From: Paenibacillus hemerocallicola
GTDB lineage: Bacteria > Bacillota > Bacilli > Paenibacillales > NBRC-103111
Direction of reading: 5' to 3'
Length of the DNA: 48,044 bases
NCBI RefSeq assembly: GCF_006265175.1
Contig: NZ_VDCQ01000065.1
Location: forward strand, 1-48,044
Shown: piece after piece, positions 23,917 to 31,445 of the stretch
Numbering within the stretch: the stretch's first letter is position 1
Layout of the letters: each line of letters opens with the position of its first letter
Notes under the pieces: generated by a model
The model's database searches: none
What the model saw: the letters and a program-made list of their open reading frames with translations, nothing else
Told to the model about the DNA's origin: nothing
Position numbers and translations under genes: made by a program

Positions 23917-23945
23917 TGCTAACGGCGAACTTTAGCGCAATAAAA
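23917..23945. repeat. Intergenic repeat copy 16
   Basis: TATGCTAACGGCGAACTTTAGCGCAATAA, first-arm type. In the gap 23828-24307 I see nothing else beyond the 20-codon ORF mentioned with the HIT gene. Confidence 0.5.
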
Positions 23946-24307
23946 ATTTTTAATAAACGATAGCCAAAGCAACGAAAAACGAATGATACATGTGACAATC
24001 AATCAGATTTATCAGGGAAATCTGTTATTGACAATAAGTAATATTTAGTTTGAACATCAGGAGGGTGTCGCATCGGATTGATCTGTCTGATTCAGCATAA
24101 GGAACTGGTTAAAGGATGTAGTTGAAGGATAGCACGATTCGATTGTCTCGAAGCTTGGCGGACCACTTTTCAACTATGGTCGATGCTGATGATCTGAAGC
24201 AGCAATAGACCATTTCGACAATTGTAGATGGTGAAAAATGCGACATCTCTTAATATCCTATTTCCAATAGCACGACCCTGCATGACTCAAAAACGAGGAC
24301 GAGAAAA

Positions 24308-24814
24308 ATGAAACTAACGAAACTAATGAATCGCATTGTGGTGCCAGGACTATTTGCCTTGTATATGTTTACCTTATTTAGAATCATTTTATTTAAGTAC
24401 GGCTCGATTGATATGGACTTTCTGTGGTATCGACTGCAGAAAAATCTAGAGAAACCTGAGTATAGTATGCACCGGATGCTGTATGGTAATTTTATTCCGC
24501 TTAAAACAATTTCCGATACCGTTCTAAGTCCGTCAAGCCATGAAGTAATCAATTTGGTCGGGAATATCTTGGCATTCATGCCGTATGGAATTTTTATTGT
24601 ATTATTGTCTAAAAGCAAAATGATTTCGCTTAGTGGAGTATTTATCCGATCACTGGGAATAAGCTTACTCTTGGAATGCTTGCAGGTCTTTTTTTCCATC
24701 GGAAATTTCGATGTGGATGATCTGATCCTGAATACCTCTGGAGGCCTGCTGGGGTACGGTATTTTCTGTATTTTCAGGCTGTATGGCAAGTATGTAGGCA
24801 TTAAACAATTGTAA
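24308..24814 (+). CDS. VanZ-family membrane protein
   Basis: A 168-residue protein with four hydrophobic segments. The VanZ motifs are present: NLVGNILAFMPYGIF, LECLQVFF, and VDDLILNTSGGLLGYGIF, with the conserved acidic and Asn residues in the last helices. VanZ confers low teicoplanin resistance in enterococci; most Firmicute homologues have unknown roles. GAGGACGAG precedes the ATG. It stands alone; repeat copy 17 follows as terminator. Confidence 0.85.
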   Translation: MKLTKLMNRIVVPGLFALYMFTLFRIILFKYGSIDMDFLWYRLQKNLEKPEYSMHRMLYGNFIPLKTISDTVLSPSSHEVINLVGNILAFMPYGIFIVLLSKSKMISLSGVFIRSLGISLLLECLQVFFSIGNFDVDDLILNTSGGLLGYGIFCIFRLYGKYVGIKQL

Positions 24815-24833
24815 GGCTCTTGTCTTAAGTCAT

Positions 24834-24916
24834 CCTAACGGGTACGTTAGTTCAAAGCAACACGACAGCAGCCGAAAAAAACGGCTGCTGTTTCTATTGA
24901 AGCAACAGGCAGTAAA
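24834..24916. repeat. Intergenic composite repeat copy 17 with terminator
   Basis: CCTAACGGGTACGTTAGTTC palindrome, hairpin CAGCAGCCG-AAAAAAA-CGGCTGCTG with TTTCT (24866-24894), then a weak second arm AAGCAACAGGCAG. The stretch 24917-25137 shows no gene. Confidence 0.65.
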
Positions 24917-25172
24917 ACATGGTGCAAGAATTGGAAATAAAGGGGAAATGGTGGCTGTTATCGAATAAAATGACCTAACTAAATGGAATGAAGGTGCTTT
25001 TAATGAATTCCCTTATTGTAATCAGTGATAAAACTCGCTAAATAAGTATAGAGTTTATTGCGAATTGCATGGGATAGAAACTAGAGATGACCTGATTTAT
25101 TAAGCCCATCATAAATGATCCATTTAACTATCGGATACGCTAACGACGAGAACCATTATTTTGGCAAGGAAG

Positions 25173-25456
25173 GATTCTTGTAAAGCCCTCTTTGTGACGG
25201 AAACTCCCCTGTTCGACGAATGACAATTCCCACAATACGATTTTCGATAAAAAAGCTCGCAACCCGTGGAAAGGTTGCCGTAAACGTACCCCCTCATTGT
25301 TTCCGTCATACCTATGCCTGTCATTTGCTTGATAATGATGCACCGTTGGATTTTATCCAAGGGATGTTGGGCCACGAGAAAGCATCCACTACACAGATCT
25401 ATGCTCAGTTACGAGGAGAACGACGAAGGGAATTGTATAGGAGCTATTTTTAGGGG
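25173..25456 (+). pseudogene. Tyrosine recombinase C-terminal fragment, remnant 2
   Basis: The open part (from 25220) contains the core of a tyrosine recombinase: PHCFRHTYACHLLDND (box II H-x-x-R-H), MLGHEKASTTQIYAQL (GH and catalytic Tyr) and the basic tail RGERRRELYR. Another frame just upstream reads DSCKALFVTETPLFD, the strand normally preceding it, so the gene is frameshifted and lacks its N-terminal half. A repeat arm (CGCTAACGACGAG, 25138) lies in front and copy 19 directly behind the stop. Confidence 0.75.
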
Positions 25457-25495
25457 CCGTAAGGCCCTTTTCAACTAACGGGCAGGTTAGCACCA
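25453..25495. repeat. Intergenic repeat copy 19 with hairpin
   Basis: GGGCCGTAAGGCCC followed by TTTTCAACTAACGGGCAGGTTAGCACC. The short hairpin starts at the recombinase stop codon. Confidence 0.6.
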
Positions 25496-25568
25496 ATAAG
25501 CACAATGTAAATATAAACAAAAACAGTATTGGAAATAATGGAATTGTCTGATATTATTGGATTGTATT

Positions 25569-25640
25569 AAAATATGTGTGACTGGCGTAACGTAGGTAAC
25601 TACGGGGGAGCACATATTTCATAAGCCGTACGCCTGGGCA
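25569..25640 (+). ncRNA. ZTP riboswitch (pfl motif)
   Basis: Matches the ZTP/ZMP-sensing aptamer: P1 AAATATGTG / CACATATTT, the conserved GACTGGCG, a P2 hairpin GTAG-GTAA-CTAC, GGGGGAGC, and the 3' half GCCGTACGCCTGGGC. These RNAs bind ZMP/ZTP, which accumulates when folate is short, and switch on purine and one-carbon genes. It is followed by a terminator and the purC gene, which makes the direct precursor of ZMP. Confidence 0.88.
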
Positions 25641-25642
25641 AA

Positions 25643-25675
25643 GTATTTGATCTTAGATCAGATGCTTTTTTTATT
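25643..25675 (+). terminator. Riboswitch expression-platform terminator
   Basis: GTATTTGATC-TTA-GATCAGATGC pairs over 10 bp and is followed by seven T. It starts 3-4 nt after the aptamer, so ligand-stabilised P3 can compete with it. Confidence 0.8.
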
Positions 25676-25734
25676 TCAATTATTGAAAGGTCAGGTGCAT
25701 ATGCATGAAGATGGCTTATATTCTGTTCGACTAG

Positions 25735-25881
25735 ATGACGACATTAGATTTTGTTGGTTTTTACGAAGCTGTATCTTGGTTAAGAACTTTAAAAGCCAAA
25801 GAAGGAGTACCCTGTGATCTCTGTTCAAACAAAGAAGATTATTTTACGATAACCAGAAGTTGCTACTTGAAAAACACCTGA
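25735..25881 (+). CDS. Small ORF between riboswitch and purC (48 codons, doubtful)
   Basis: Begins MTTLDFVGFYEAVSWLRTLK, has Cys residues spaced CDLC and a later RSCY, and ends YLKNT. No good ribosome site precedes ATG 25735, and the codon before it is a stop. It may be a decayed gene fragment. It lies in the same transcript as purC if the riboswitch is on. Confidence 0.2.
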   Translation: MTTLDFVGFYEAVSWLRTLKAKEGVPCDLCSNKEDYFTITRSCYLKNT

Positions 25882-25915
25882 AAACTCAAATCCATTATAA
25901 ATCAAGGAGGCTTGC

Positions 25916-26884
25916 ATGATATCTAAAGATACTATTCAAAAAAACCTAATGAACTGTCTCGATGACACCTCATTTCTGAATGTACCCGGGTTCAGGAGAG
26001 ATAAAGTTCGCGACACATATGATCTGGGTGATTCTCTAATCCTTATCACCACAGACCGCCAAAGCGCATTTGACAGGATTCTTGCCAACATTCCGTTTAA
26101 AGGCCAAGTATTAAACCAGCTTAGCGCTTTTTGGTTTGAAAATACCTCGGATATAGTAAGTAACCACGTTATAAAAATCCCGGACCCGAATGTTACTATA
26201 GGAAAAAAATGCAAGGTATTTCCGGTCGAATTCGTAATGCGAGCCTATCTTACGGGTTCGACTGATACCTCGGCTTGGGTCCAATACTCACAAGGTATCC
26301 GAGACATATGTGGCAATATCCTACCCGATGGAATGAAGAGAAATCAGAAGTTCGAGAAACCGATCCTGACTCCGGCAAAGAAATCAGCAGCACATGACGA
26401 ATCGATTTCGGCTGCCGAAATCGTTGACCAAGGCCTAATCGACAAAGAGACCTGGGGGTATTTGCAAAAAATCGTGTTCTCGCTCTTTGCCAGGGGCACA
26501 GAGATCGCAGCTAGGAACGGATTAATCCTTGTAGATACCAAATATGAATTCGGTATTGATGACAAAGGAGAGATTCTTCTCATCGACGAGATACATACAC
26601 CCGATTCTTCCCGCTACTGGATTAAAGAGACATTCGAATCGAGGTTAGCCGAGGGCAAAGAACCGGAGAATATCGACAAAGAATTCCTGCGACTTTGGTT
26701 CAGGGAGCATTGCGACCCTTATAAAGATAAAATCCTGCCGGTCGCACCTGATGACCTTGTCATCGAACTGTCGCATCGCTATATCCGCCTCTTCGAAATG
26801 ATCACCGGCAAGGAATTTGCCGTCGACGGCACGCATCCTGTAAAGGAGCGGCTTAAAAAGAATTTAAATGCTTATCTTATCTAA
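25916..26884 (+). CDS. purC: Phosphoribosylaminoimidazole-succinocarboxamide synthase (long form)
   Basis: Joins CAIR and aspartate with ATP to SAICAR in purine synthesis. Visible motifs are KVRDTYDLGD, TTDRQSAFDRILANIPFKGQVLNQLSAFWF, EFVMRAYLTGSTDTS, DTKYEFGID and DEIHTPDSSRYW. At 322 residues it is longer than the compact Bacillus enzyme (about 240) and resembles the yeast Ade1-like or long bacterial type. AAGGAGG lies just before the ATG. It is alone, not in a pur operon, and sits behind a ZTP riboswitch, so it is probably a second, folate-stress-induced copy. Confidence 0.92.
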   Translation: MISKDTIQKNLMNCLDDTSFLNVPGFRRDKVRDTYDLGDSLILITTDRQSAFDRILANIPFKGQVLNQLSAFWFENTSDIVSNHVIKIPDPNVTIGKKCKVFPVEFVMRAYLTGSTDTSAWVQYSQGIRDICGNILPDGMKRNQKFEKPILTPAKKSAAHDESISAAEIVDQGLIDKETWGYLQKIVFSLFARGTEIAARNGLILVDTKYEFGIDDKGEILLIDEIHTPDSSRYWIKETFESRLAEGKEPENIDKEFLRLWFREHCDPYKDKILPVAPDDLVIELSHRYIRLFEMITGKEFAVDGTHPVKERLKKNLNAYLI

Positions 26885-26988
26885 GCGACATTAACCAGAC
26901 AGGGCGTAATTCGAAATTTCGGTGCACCAACTCGCAGACAGTTTGAATACGCTTATGGATGCCGCAGCTGACAAAGGAGAACGAAGCT

Positions 26989-27654
26989 ATGAAAAAGTAC
27001 GTACTCTTCGATCATGATGGTGTTCTGGTTGATACTGAATTCTGGTATTACAAAGCGGGAGAATGCGCTCTGGCTGACATTGGATTTACCTTGGATAAAG
27101 ATCAATACCTCCGCGACATGACCCAGCCATTGGGCACTTGGTCCCAAGCTAGGGCGGCAGGTATTGATGAACAGACCATCAGCAAGCAGCGTGAGGTCCG
27201 CAACGTCTATTATCAGGAATATCTAAGAACAGAAGCCATAGAGATTGAAGGCGTAGTTGAAACTCTAGCCGAACTGTCAAAGTACGTCCGCATGGCCATC
27301 GTGACGACTGCAAAACGTGCGGATTTTCAACTTATTCATGAAAAGCGCCAGATTAGACAATTCATGGAATTCGTCCTTGTTCGCGAAGACTACGAGCGCA
27401 CCAAGCCGCACCCGGAACCATACTTGACCGGCCTAAAACGCTTCGGAGCTACCAAAGAAGAGACCCTGGTCGTAGAGGATTCAAACAGAGGGTTGAACTC
27501 AGCCGTGGCGGCTGGTATCGACTGTGCTATTGTCCATAACGACTTCACAAAAACACATGACTTCTCACAGGCCAGCTATCGAATCAAGACTCTGATTGAA
27601 CTAAAGGGCATTATCCTGAGCAGCCGCCCGACCCGAAGCTCTTCATGTTCGTAA
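26989..27654 (+). CDS. HAD-family phosphatase / beta-phosphoglucomutase-like
   Basis: A 221-residue HAD hydrolase with a helical cap. Motif I is FDHDGVLVDTE (nucleophile D8, acid D10), motif II IVTTAKRAD, motif III KPHPEPY and motif IV VVEDSNRGLNSAVAAG. It would dephosphorylate a small phospho-metabolite. ATG 26989 is used because AAAGGAGA is 9 nt upstream; an earlier in-frame ATG (26959) has none. About 105 nt after purC, perhaps in the same transcript. Confidence 0.85.
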   Translation: MKKYVLFDHDGVLVDTEFWYYKAGECALADIGFTLDKDQYLRDMTQPLGTWSQARAAGIDEQTISKQREVRNVYYQEYLRTEAIEIEGVVETLAELSKYVRMAIVTTAKRADFQLIHEKRQIRQFMEFVLVREDYERTKPHPEPYLTGLKRFGATKEETLVVEDSNRGLNSAVAAGIDCAIVHNDFTKTHDFSQASYRIKTLIELKGIILSSRPTRSSSCS

Positions 27655-27675
27655 CCTTGTTTCGAGCCCTGCTCA

Positions 27676-28051
27676 ATGTCTTCAAGAAACCCAACGGAGT
27701 TGTATCTGCGCGAAGGGACAATCCTGCTCAACGGATACACGATTAGTGCGGCAGAAATTAAAGTTATTAAGAAAATGGGCTATTTCGGGCCGTAATCGGT
27801 ATATTGCCCCATGGCAAACGAATCGTTCCCCTTAAAATGGCTTTTAGGTTTTCGGCGGAAGATCCGGATCCAGGCGTGGCGGATTTGTGGGAATGGTCCA
27901 AAACCAACCATGTTAAAATGGTCAATCAATCGTTTCAAAGGTGGATATAAGATCGGCATAGGCCGCTCTCATCGCGAAGCTCGTCGCGCGTGGGGAAGAG
28001 GATATCCTAAACAAAGTTGAGATTTGTATGAAGCTTATTAAACAAGGCTAG
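27676..28051 (+). pseudogene. Decayed hypothetical gene with two frameshifts
   Basis: Three frames read in sequence look like one small protein: ATG 27676 gives MSSRNPTELYLREGTI..VIKKMGYFG; the next frame (about 27792-27947) gives VIGILPHGKRIVPLK, MAFRFSAEDPDPGV and NQSFQRWI; the third (to TAG 28051) gives ALIAKLVARGEEDILNKVEI. I do not recognise the family. No clear ribosome site. A decayed repeat arm (CAACGGATACACGATTAG) is included in the first part. Confidence 0.35.
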
Positions 28052-28074
28052 AAGGCATAGCAATTTTTTGCCAT

Positions 28075-28100
28075 TAACCTAACGGATACGATAGTTACAA
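28075..28100. repeat. Intergenic repeat copy 20
   Basis: TAACCTAACGGATACGATAGTTACAA, first-arm type. Confidence 0.5.
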
Positions 28101-28152
28101 CAATGTTTGTATATAGTAGGAGACGACTCCCCTCGCCTCCATGTCCACCATG

Positions 28153-28185
28153 GAAAAACCAAACCTCGTGAGGTCTGGTTTTTTG
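28153..28185. terminator. Bidirectional terminator
   Basis: AACCAAACCTC-GT-GAGGTCTGGTT with A-run before and T-run after, one mismatch in 11 pairs. It separates the decayed gene from the ArsR operon. Confidence 0.65.
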
Positions 28186-28270
28186 TTTACTTACTGCATG
28201 GTCTAATGTATTCAAATCAGGAGTACCATAGTTATCCCTGTAAAAGTGAAAGTTAAATCTAGTATATACA

Positions 28271-28300
28271 TTGACATGTATATACACCTTGATATATATT
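28271..28300 (+). promoter_or_regulatory. Promoter of the ArsR operon
   Basis: TTGACA (28271), 18-nt spacer, TATATT (28295). The alternating ATGTATATACA within the spacer could be an operator for the ArsR protein. Confidence 0.6.
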
Positions 28301-28306
28301 AAGGTC

Positions 28307-28642
28307 ATGAGATCAGCAACCATGCAGTTAACGTTACTAACTCTTGCCGAACCCAATCGATTCAACATCGTTGAGTTGCTAAGAAATGGGCCCAAATCAG
28401 TTGGAGAAATCGTCCAAGCCCTAGGTATCAGCCAGCCGCACGTATCCCGTCATTTGCGCATCTTGAGCGAGGCCGGGATGGTGCGCTCACGCAGCAAAGC
28501 ACAGCTGCGAATATACAGCCTCGAAGCCGGGCCGTTTCAGGAGTTGGATGAATGGTTTGATTCCTTCAGCATTCTATGGGAAGAACGTCTCGACAATTTT
28601 GAGGAGTATATGCTGGATTACAAGAAGAAGGAGGATTTATGA
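28307..28642 (+). CDS. ArsR-family regulator
   Basis: About 111 residues. Winged helix: LAEPNRFNIVELLRNGPKSVGEIVQALGISQPHVSRHLRILSEAGMVR, then a wing (RSRSKAQLRIYSLEA) and a C-terminal helix WEERLDNFEEYM. There are no metal-binding Cys, so it belongs to the SRPBCC-linked type rather than metal sensors. ATG 28307 or 28322 is the start; the open frame from TTG 28271 lies in the promoter. First gene of an operon with overlapping starts and stops, so it probably represses itself and the genes after it. Confidence 0.85.
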   Translation: MRSATMQLTLLTLAEPNRFNIVELLRNGPKSVGEIVQALGISQPHVSRHLRILSEAGMVRSRSKAQLRIYSLEAGPFQELDEWFDSFSILWEERLDNFEEYMLDYKKKEDL

Positions 28643-28770
28643 CAGGTATCAACAGTTTTATCGCGAGCTACATGTTGAATTACCGCGACGTCTGGAACAA
28701 GAGGCTGGATTCCCTTGAAAACTACCTGAAAAGGATGACTGTAGATGAAAAGAAAAACAACCGTTCGTAA
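28639..28770 (+). CDS. 43-codon ORF translationally coupled to ArsR
   Basis: Starts at ATGA overlapping the ArsR stop, with GGAGGA 4-5 nt upstream, and ends 23 nt inside the next gene. The peptide reads MTGINSFIASYMLNYRDVWN, KRLDSLENYLKRM and a basic tail. YRDVWNKRLDSLENYL matches the C-terminal helix of the ArsR protein itself (WEERLDNFEEYM), so it looks like a duplicated, separately translated tail helix, or a coupling device. Confidence 0.5.
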   Translation: MTGINSFIASYMLNYRDVWNKRLDSLENYLKRMTVDEKKNNRS

Positions 28771-30052
28771 AAACCGCGAGCGTAGAGAACTCACTGTCGA
28801 ACGTAATGTTGCGATGCCTGCCCGGCTTGCATGGGAAGGCTGGACGGAGCCTAAACATATTACAAAATGGTGGGGGCCAAAAGGCTGGACGACAACCGTA
28901 TATGAAATGGATGTGCGGCCAGGCGGAGTGTGGCGGTATAGTCTCAAAGCGTTTGACAATAGCGGCGAAGAGGCTTATTGCAGAGCCGTATATGAAGAAG
29001 TAGAGGCACCGCGCAAACTGGTATACACAGACACTTTTGCTGACAGCGAGTGGAATGTGGTTTCGGGCAGTGAAATGTACACGACAGTGTTGTTCGAGGA
29101 AAAAAGCGGAGGAACGCGGATTAGCATCGTGACGCGATTCGCTACCAACGAACAATTGGACAACGCAGAAGCAATGGGTATGATTGAAGGGTTCACCGAT
29201 GCCTATGATCGACTGGAAGAATACTTAGAAACCTTAATGGGTGGCAATGAAACGATGGAGACCGTTATCTCAAAAGATGGGACACAGATTGCTTATACCA
29301 AACAAGGGACCGGTCCAGCCCTCATCATGGTTTCATCGGCAGCGGCTGACCATCAGGATGCTTCACCGTTAGCCGAGCACTTGTCGGCAAATTTCACCGT
29401 ATACAATTACGATCGTCGCGGACGTGGACGTAGTACGGATACCGCGCCGTACGAAGCCGCACGAGAAGTGGAAGATATCGAGGCTTTAATTGCAGCCGCC
29501 GGCGGACAAGCTTTCCTGTTCGGAAGCTCGTCCGGAGCCGTGTTGGCGCTCGAGGCGGCAAACTTACTAGGGGATTCAGTCGCGAAGCTCTATTTGTACG
29601 AACCGCCGTTCATTATCAACGACAGCCGTAAGCCCGTGCCTGGTGACTACGTAGAACATTTGAATTCACTAATCGAAGCCGGGAAGAGATCTGAAGCAGT
29701 CGAATATTTCGCATCCGAGGCTCTAGGCATTCCTGGAGAATACATCGGCTACATGAAGGCCGATCCTTCCTGGAACAAGATGGAGTCCTTGGCACATACG
29801 CTTGCTTACGATGGAATGATTATGGGAACAACACAATCCGGGAACCCGCTGCAAGCTGGCAGATGGAACATTACTATTCCTACTTTGATAATGACAGGAG
29901 AAAACAGCGAACCGCTTTTCCATGACTCGGCACGCGCGCTTGTCGAGCTTCTGCCAAAAGCTGCAACTCATTCACTCACCGGTCAAGACCATTCCGCAGT
30001 TATAATGGGGCCTGATGTAGTGGCAAAAGCTGTAGTGGATTTCGAACGATAA
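28745..30052 (+). CDS. SRPBCC (AHSA1) - alpha/beta hydrolase fusion protein
   Basis: 435 residues in two domains. Residues 14-162 are an AHSA1-type SRPBCC domain (ELTVERNVAMPARLAWEGWT, KWWGPKGWT, a C-terminal AYDRLEEYLETL helix). Residues 170-435 are an alpha/beta hydrolase: DRRGRGRS, nucleophile elbow FGSSSGAV, acid near TGENSE and catalytic His in GQDHSA. The domains are usually separate proteins, often neighbours. The ArsR-SRPBCC pair is a known arrangement; here a hydrolase is joined to it. Substrate unknown; cytoplasmic. Confidence 0.82.
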   Translation: MKRKTTVRKNRERRELTVERNVAMPARLAWEGWTEPKHITKWWGPKGWTTTVYEMDVRPGGVWRYSLKAFDNSGEEAYCRAVYEEVEAPRKLVYTDTFADSEWNVVSGSEMYTTVLFEEKSGGTRISIVTRFATNEQLDNAEAMGMIEGFTDAYDRLEEYLETLMGGNETMETVISKDGTQIAYTKQGTGPALIMVSSAAADHQDASPLAEHLSANFTVYNYDRRGRGRSTDTAPYEAAREVEDIEALIAAAGGQAFLFGSSSGAVLALEAANLLGDSVAKLYLYEPPFIINDSRKPVPGDYVEHLNSLIEAGKRSEAVEYFASEALGIPGEYIGYMKADPSWNKMESLAHTLAYDGMIMGTTQSGNPLQAGRWNITIPTLIMTGENSEPLFHDSARALVELLPKAATHSLTGQDHSAVIMGPDVVAKAVVDFER

Positions 30053-30065
30053 GGAGAATTGGAAT

Positions 30066-30497
30066 ATGACTGATCTTCAAACGCTGAATCGCCTAGTCGG
30101 TACTTGGCAAATCAGCGGCGGAGCAGAAGGAACGGTAACCTATGAGTGGATGGAAGGCGGGCACTTTTTGATTCAACGCGTCCATCTTTCCCAAAATGGA
30201 CAAGAAGTGAAAGGAATTGAGATGATTGGGCATTTAAAACCCTTCGGCGAAAGCACGAGCACGGATATTCGGTCTCGATATTACGATACGTTAGGTAATA
30301 CCTTCGATTATGTTTATGAATTTGAAGGGGATTCGCTCGTCATTTGGGCTGGACACAAAGGATCTTCTTCTTACTTTAAAGGGGTATTCAGTTCTGATGG
30401 AAACTCCAATGCGGGGGCGTGGCATTATCCCGGAGGGGGAGGATATGAATCGACGATGACGAGAGTCTCGCAAGCAGGAGGGATGGGCATTGGCTAA
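30066..30497 (+). CDS. DUF1579-like small beta-barrel protein
   Basis: A 143-residue protein with an N-terminal LNRLVGTWQISGG and repeating strands (GTVTYEWMEGGHFLIQRV, VKGIEMIGHLKPFG), like DUF1579/lipocalin-type proteins. GGAGAATTGG precedes the ATG, 13 nt after the fusion gene. Ligand unknown. It overlaps the next gene by 8 nt, so it is translated from the same operon. Confidence 0.6.
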   Translation: MTDLQTLNRLVGTWQISGGAEGTVTYEWMEGGHFLIQRVHLSQNGQEVKGIEMIGHLKPFGESTSTDIRSRYYDTLGNTFDYVYEFEGDSLVIWAGHKGSSSYFKGVFSSDGNSNAGAWHYPGGGGYESTMTRVSQAGGMGIG

Positions 30498-31176
30498 ACA
30501 GTTGGTCATTGCAACACCTTTAACGGTGACTGCCTCCAGATTCGCGCTTGTGTCGATCTTCTCAGGAGCATTGTTCGTGCTTCTCCTTTGTAGCCTACAT
30601 CTTCTGCAGCCTGAATTTGATCCGACATGGCGTTTTATCAGCGAATATGCTCTTGGCAACTTTGGTTGGATGATGCACATGGCTTTTGGATTGCTGGCTA
30701 TTGCTCAAATCAGTGTGGCGATTACGATTTTCCCGCATATTCGTACGGTTACGGGATACATGGGTCTTGTCATTCTTGGAATCAGTGCAATTGGCGTTAT
30801 AATCGCGGCAATCTTCGTGACCGATCCCATCTCCGTTAGTCCGGATGATGCAACGTTTAGCGGCAGCATGCACTCTATTGGAGCGATGCTGGACTACACG
30901 CCGGTAGCCGCATTGTTGATTAGTCTTTCGTTATGTCGACTTGATGCTTGGAGACCTATGAAGAGAGTGCTGCTCACCAGTTCGGTTATTGCAATCGTCG
31001 CGATGCTCGTATTTGTGATTCAAATTCCGCAAGATGGGCAATTTGGGCCTGAGGTTTTGGCCGGTTTGTTTGGACGATTCTTAATCTTGGCCGACATTGC
31101 GTGGCTAATCATTGTGGGGATTCATGCAGCCAAGCTGGGAGCTTCTAAGTATGGCAGCAGAAAAAAATACATGTAA
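30490..31176 (+). CDS. DUF998 membrane protein
   Basis: A 228-residue membrane protein with six predicted spans. DUF998 features are the first loop HLLQPEFDPTWRFISEYALG followed by GWMMHMAFGLLAIAQ, and FVTDPISVSPDDATFSGSMHSIGAMLDYTP. TTG start with AGGAGGG 6 nt upstream. Last gene of the ArsR operon; a perfect hairpin follows. Confidence 0.8.
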   Translation: MAKQLVIATPLTVTASRFALVSIFSGALFVLLLCSLHLLQPEFDPTWRFISEYALGNFGWMMHMAFGLLAIAQISVAITIFPHIRTVTGYMGLVILGISAIGVIIAAIFVTDPISVSPDDATFSGSMHSIGAMLDYTPVAALLISLSLCRLDAWRPMKRVLLTSSVIAIVAMLVFVIQIPQDGQFGPEVLAGLFGRFLILADIAWLIIVGIHAAKLGASKYGSRKKYM

Positions 31177-31185
31177 CGTGTTATC

Positions 31186-31220
31186 GTAAACCGGCTGCAT
31201 CGCGCTTGCAGCCGGTTTAC
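31186..31220. terminator. Hairpin after DUF998 gene
   Basis: Perfect 14-bp stem GTAAACCGGCTGCA / TGCAGCCGGTTTAC with a 7-nt loop. No strong T-run follows. Confidence 0.6.
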
Positions 31221-31341
31221 GTCTATTCCCGAATGTTTGGGTTTTCCCCTAGACAAGACATAAATCGTCTAAAAGCGTAAATAGGCTCAAAAATAGAGCG
31301 GAACGATTCAAAGGGAAGGAAAGTATTTTTCAAAGTCGGGA

Positions 31342-31370
31342 TTCAACTAACGGAGACGTTAGTGCAATAG
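31342..31370. repeat. Intergenic repeat copy 21 (last in window)
   Basis: TTCAACTAACGGAGACGTTAGTGCAA. The family is not seen again through 48044. The gap 31221-31445 also has a hairpin CATAACAAAAGCG..CGCTTTTGTGTTATG (31410-31450), probably a terminator for the minus-strand remnant. Confidence 0.6.
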
Positions 31371-31445
31371 ATATTGAACATCCATGCTGATCGCATTACA
31401 GCTGTTCGCCATAACAAAAGCGTCCTTGAGATGGGCGCTTTTGTG

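Noticed and set aside
57-25495. Repeat copies as true integron attC sites
   Set aside because: The arms recall RYYYAAC/GTTRRRY boxes, but the paired structure, spacing and an integron integrase are missing; kept as cassette-like only.
57-31370. CRISPR array
   Set aside because: Repeats are irregularly spaced over kilobases, variable in sequence, and no cas gene is present.
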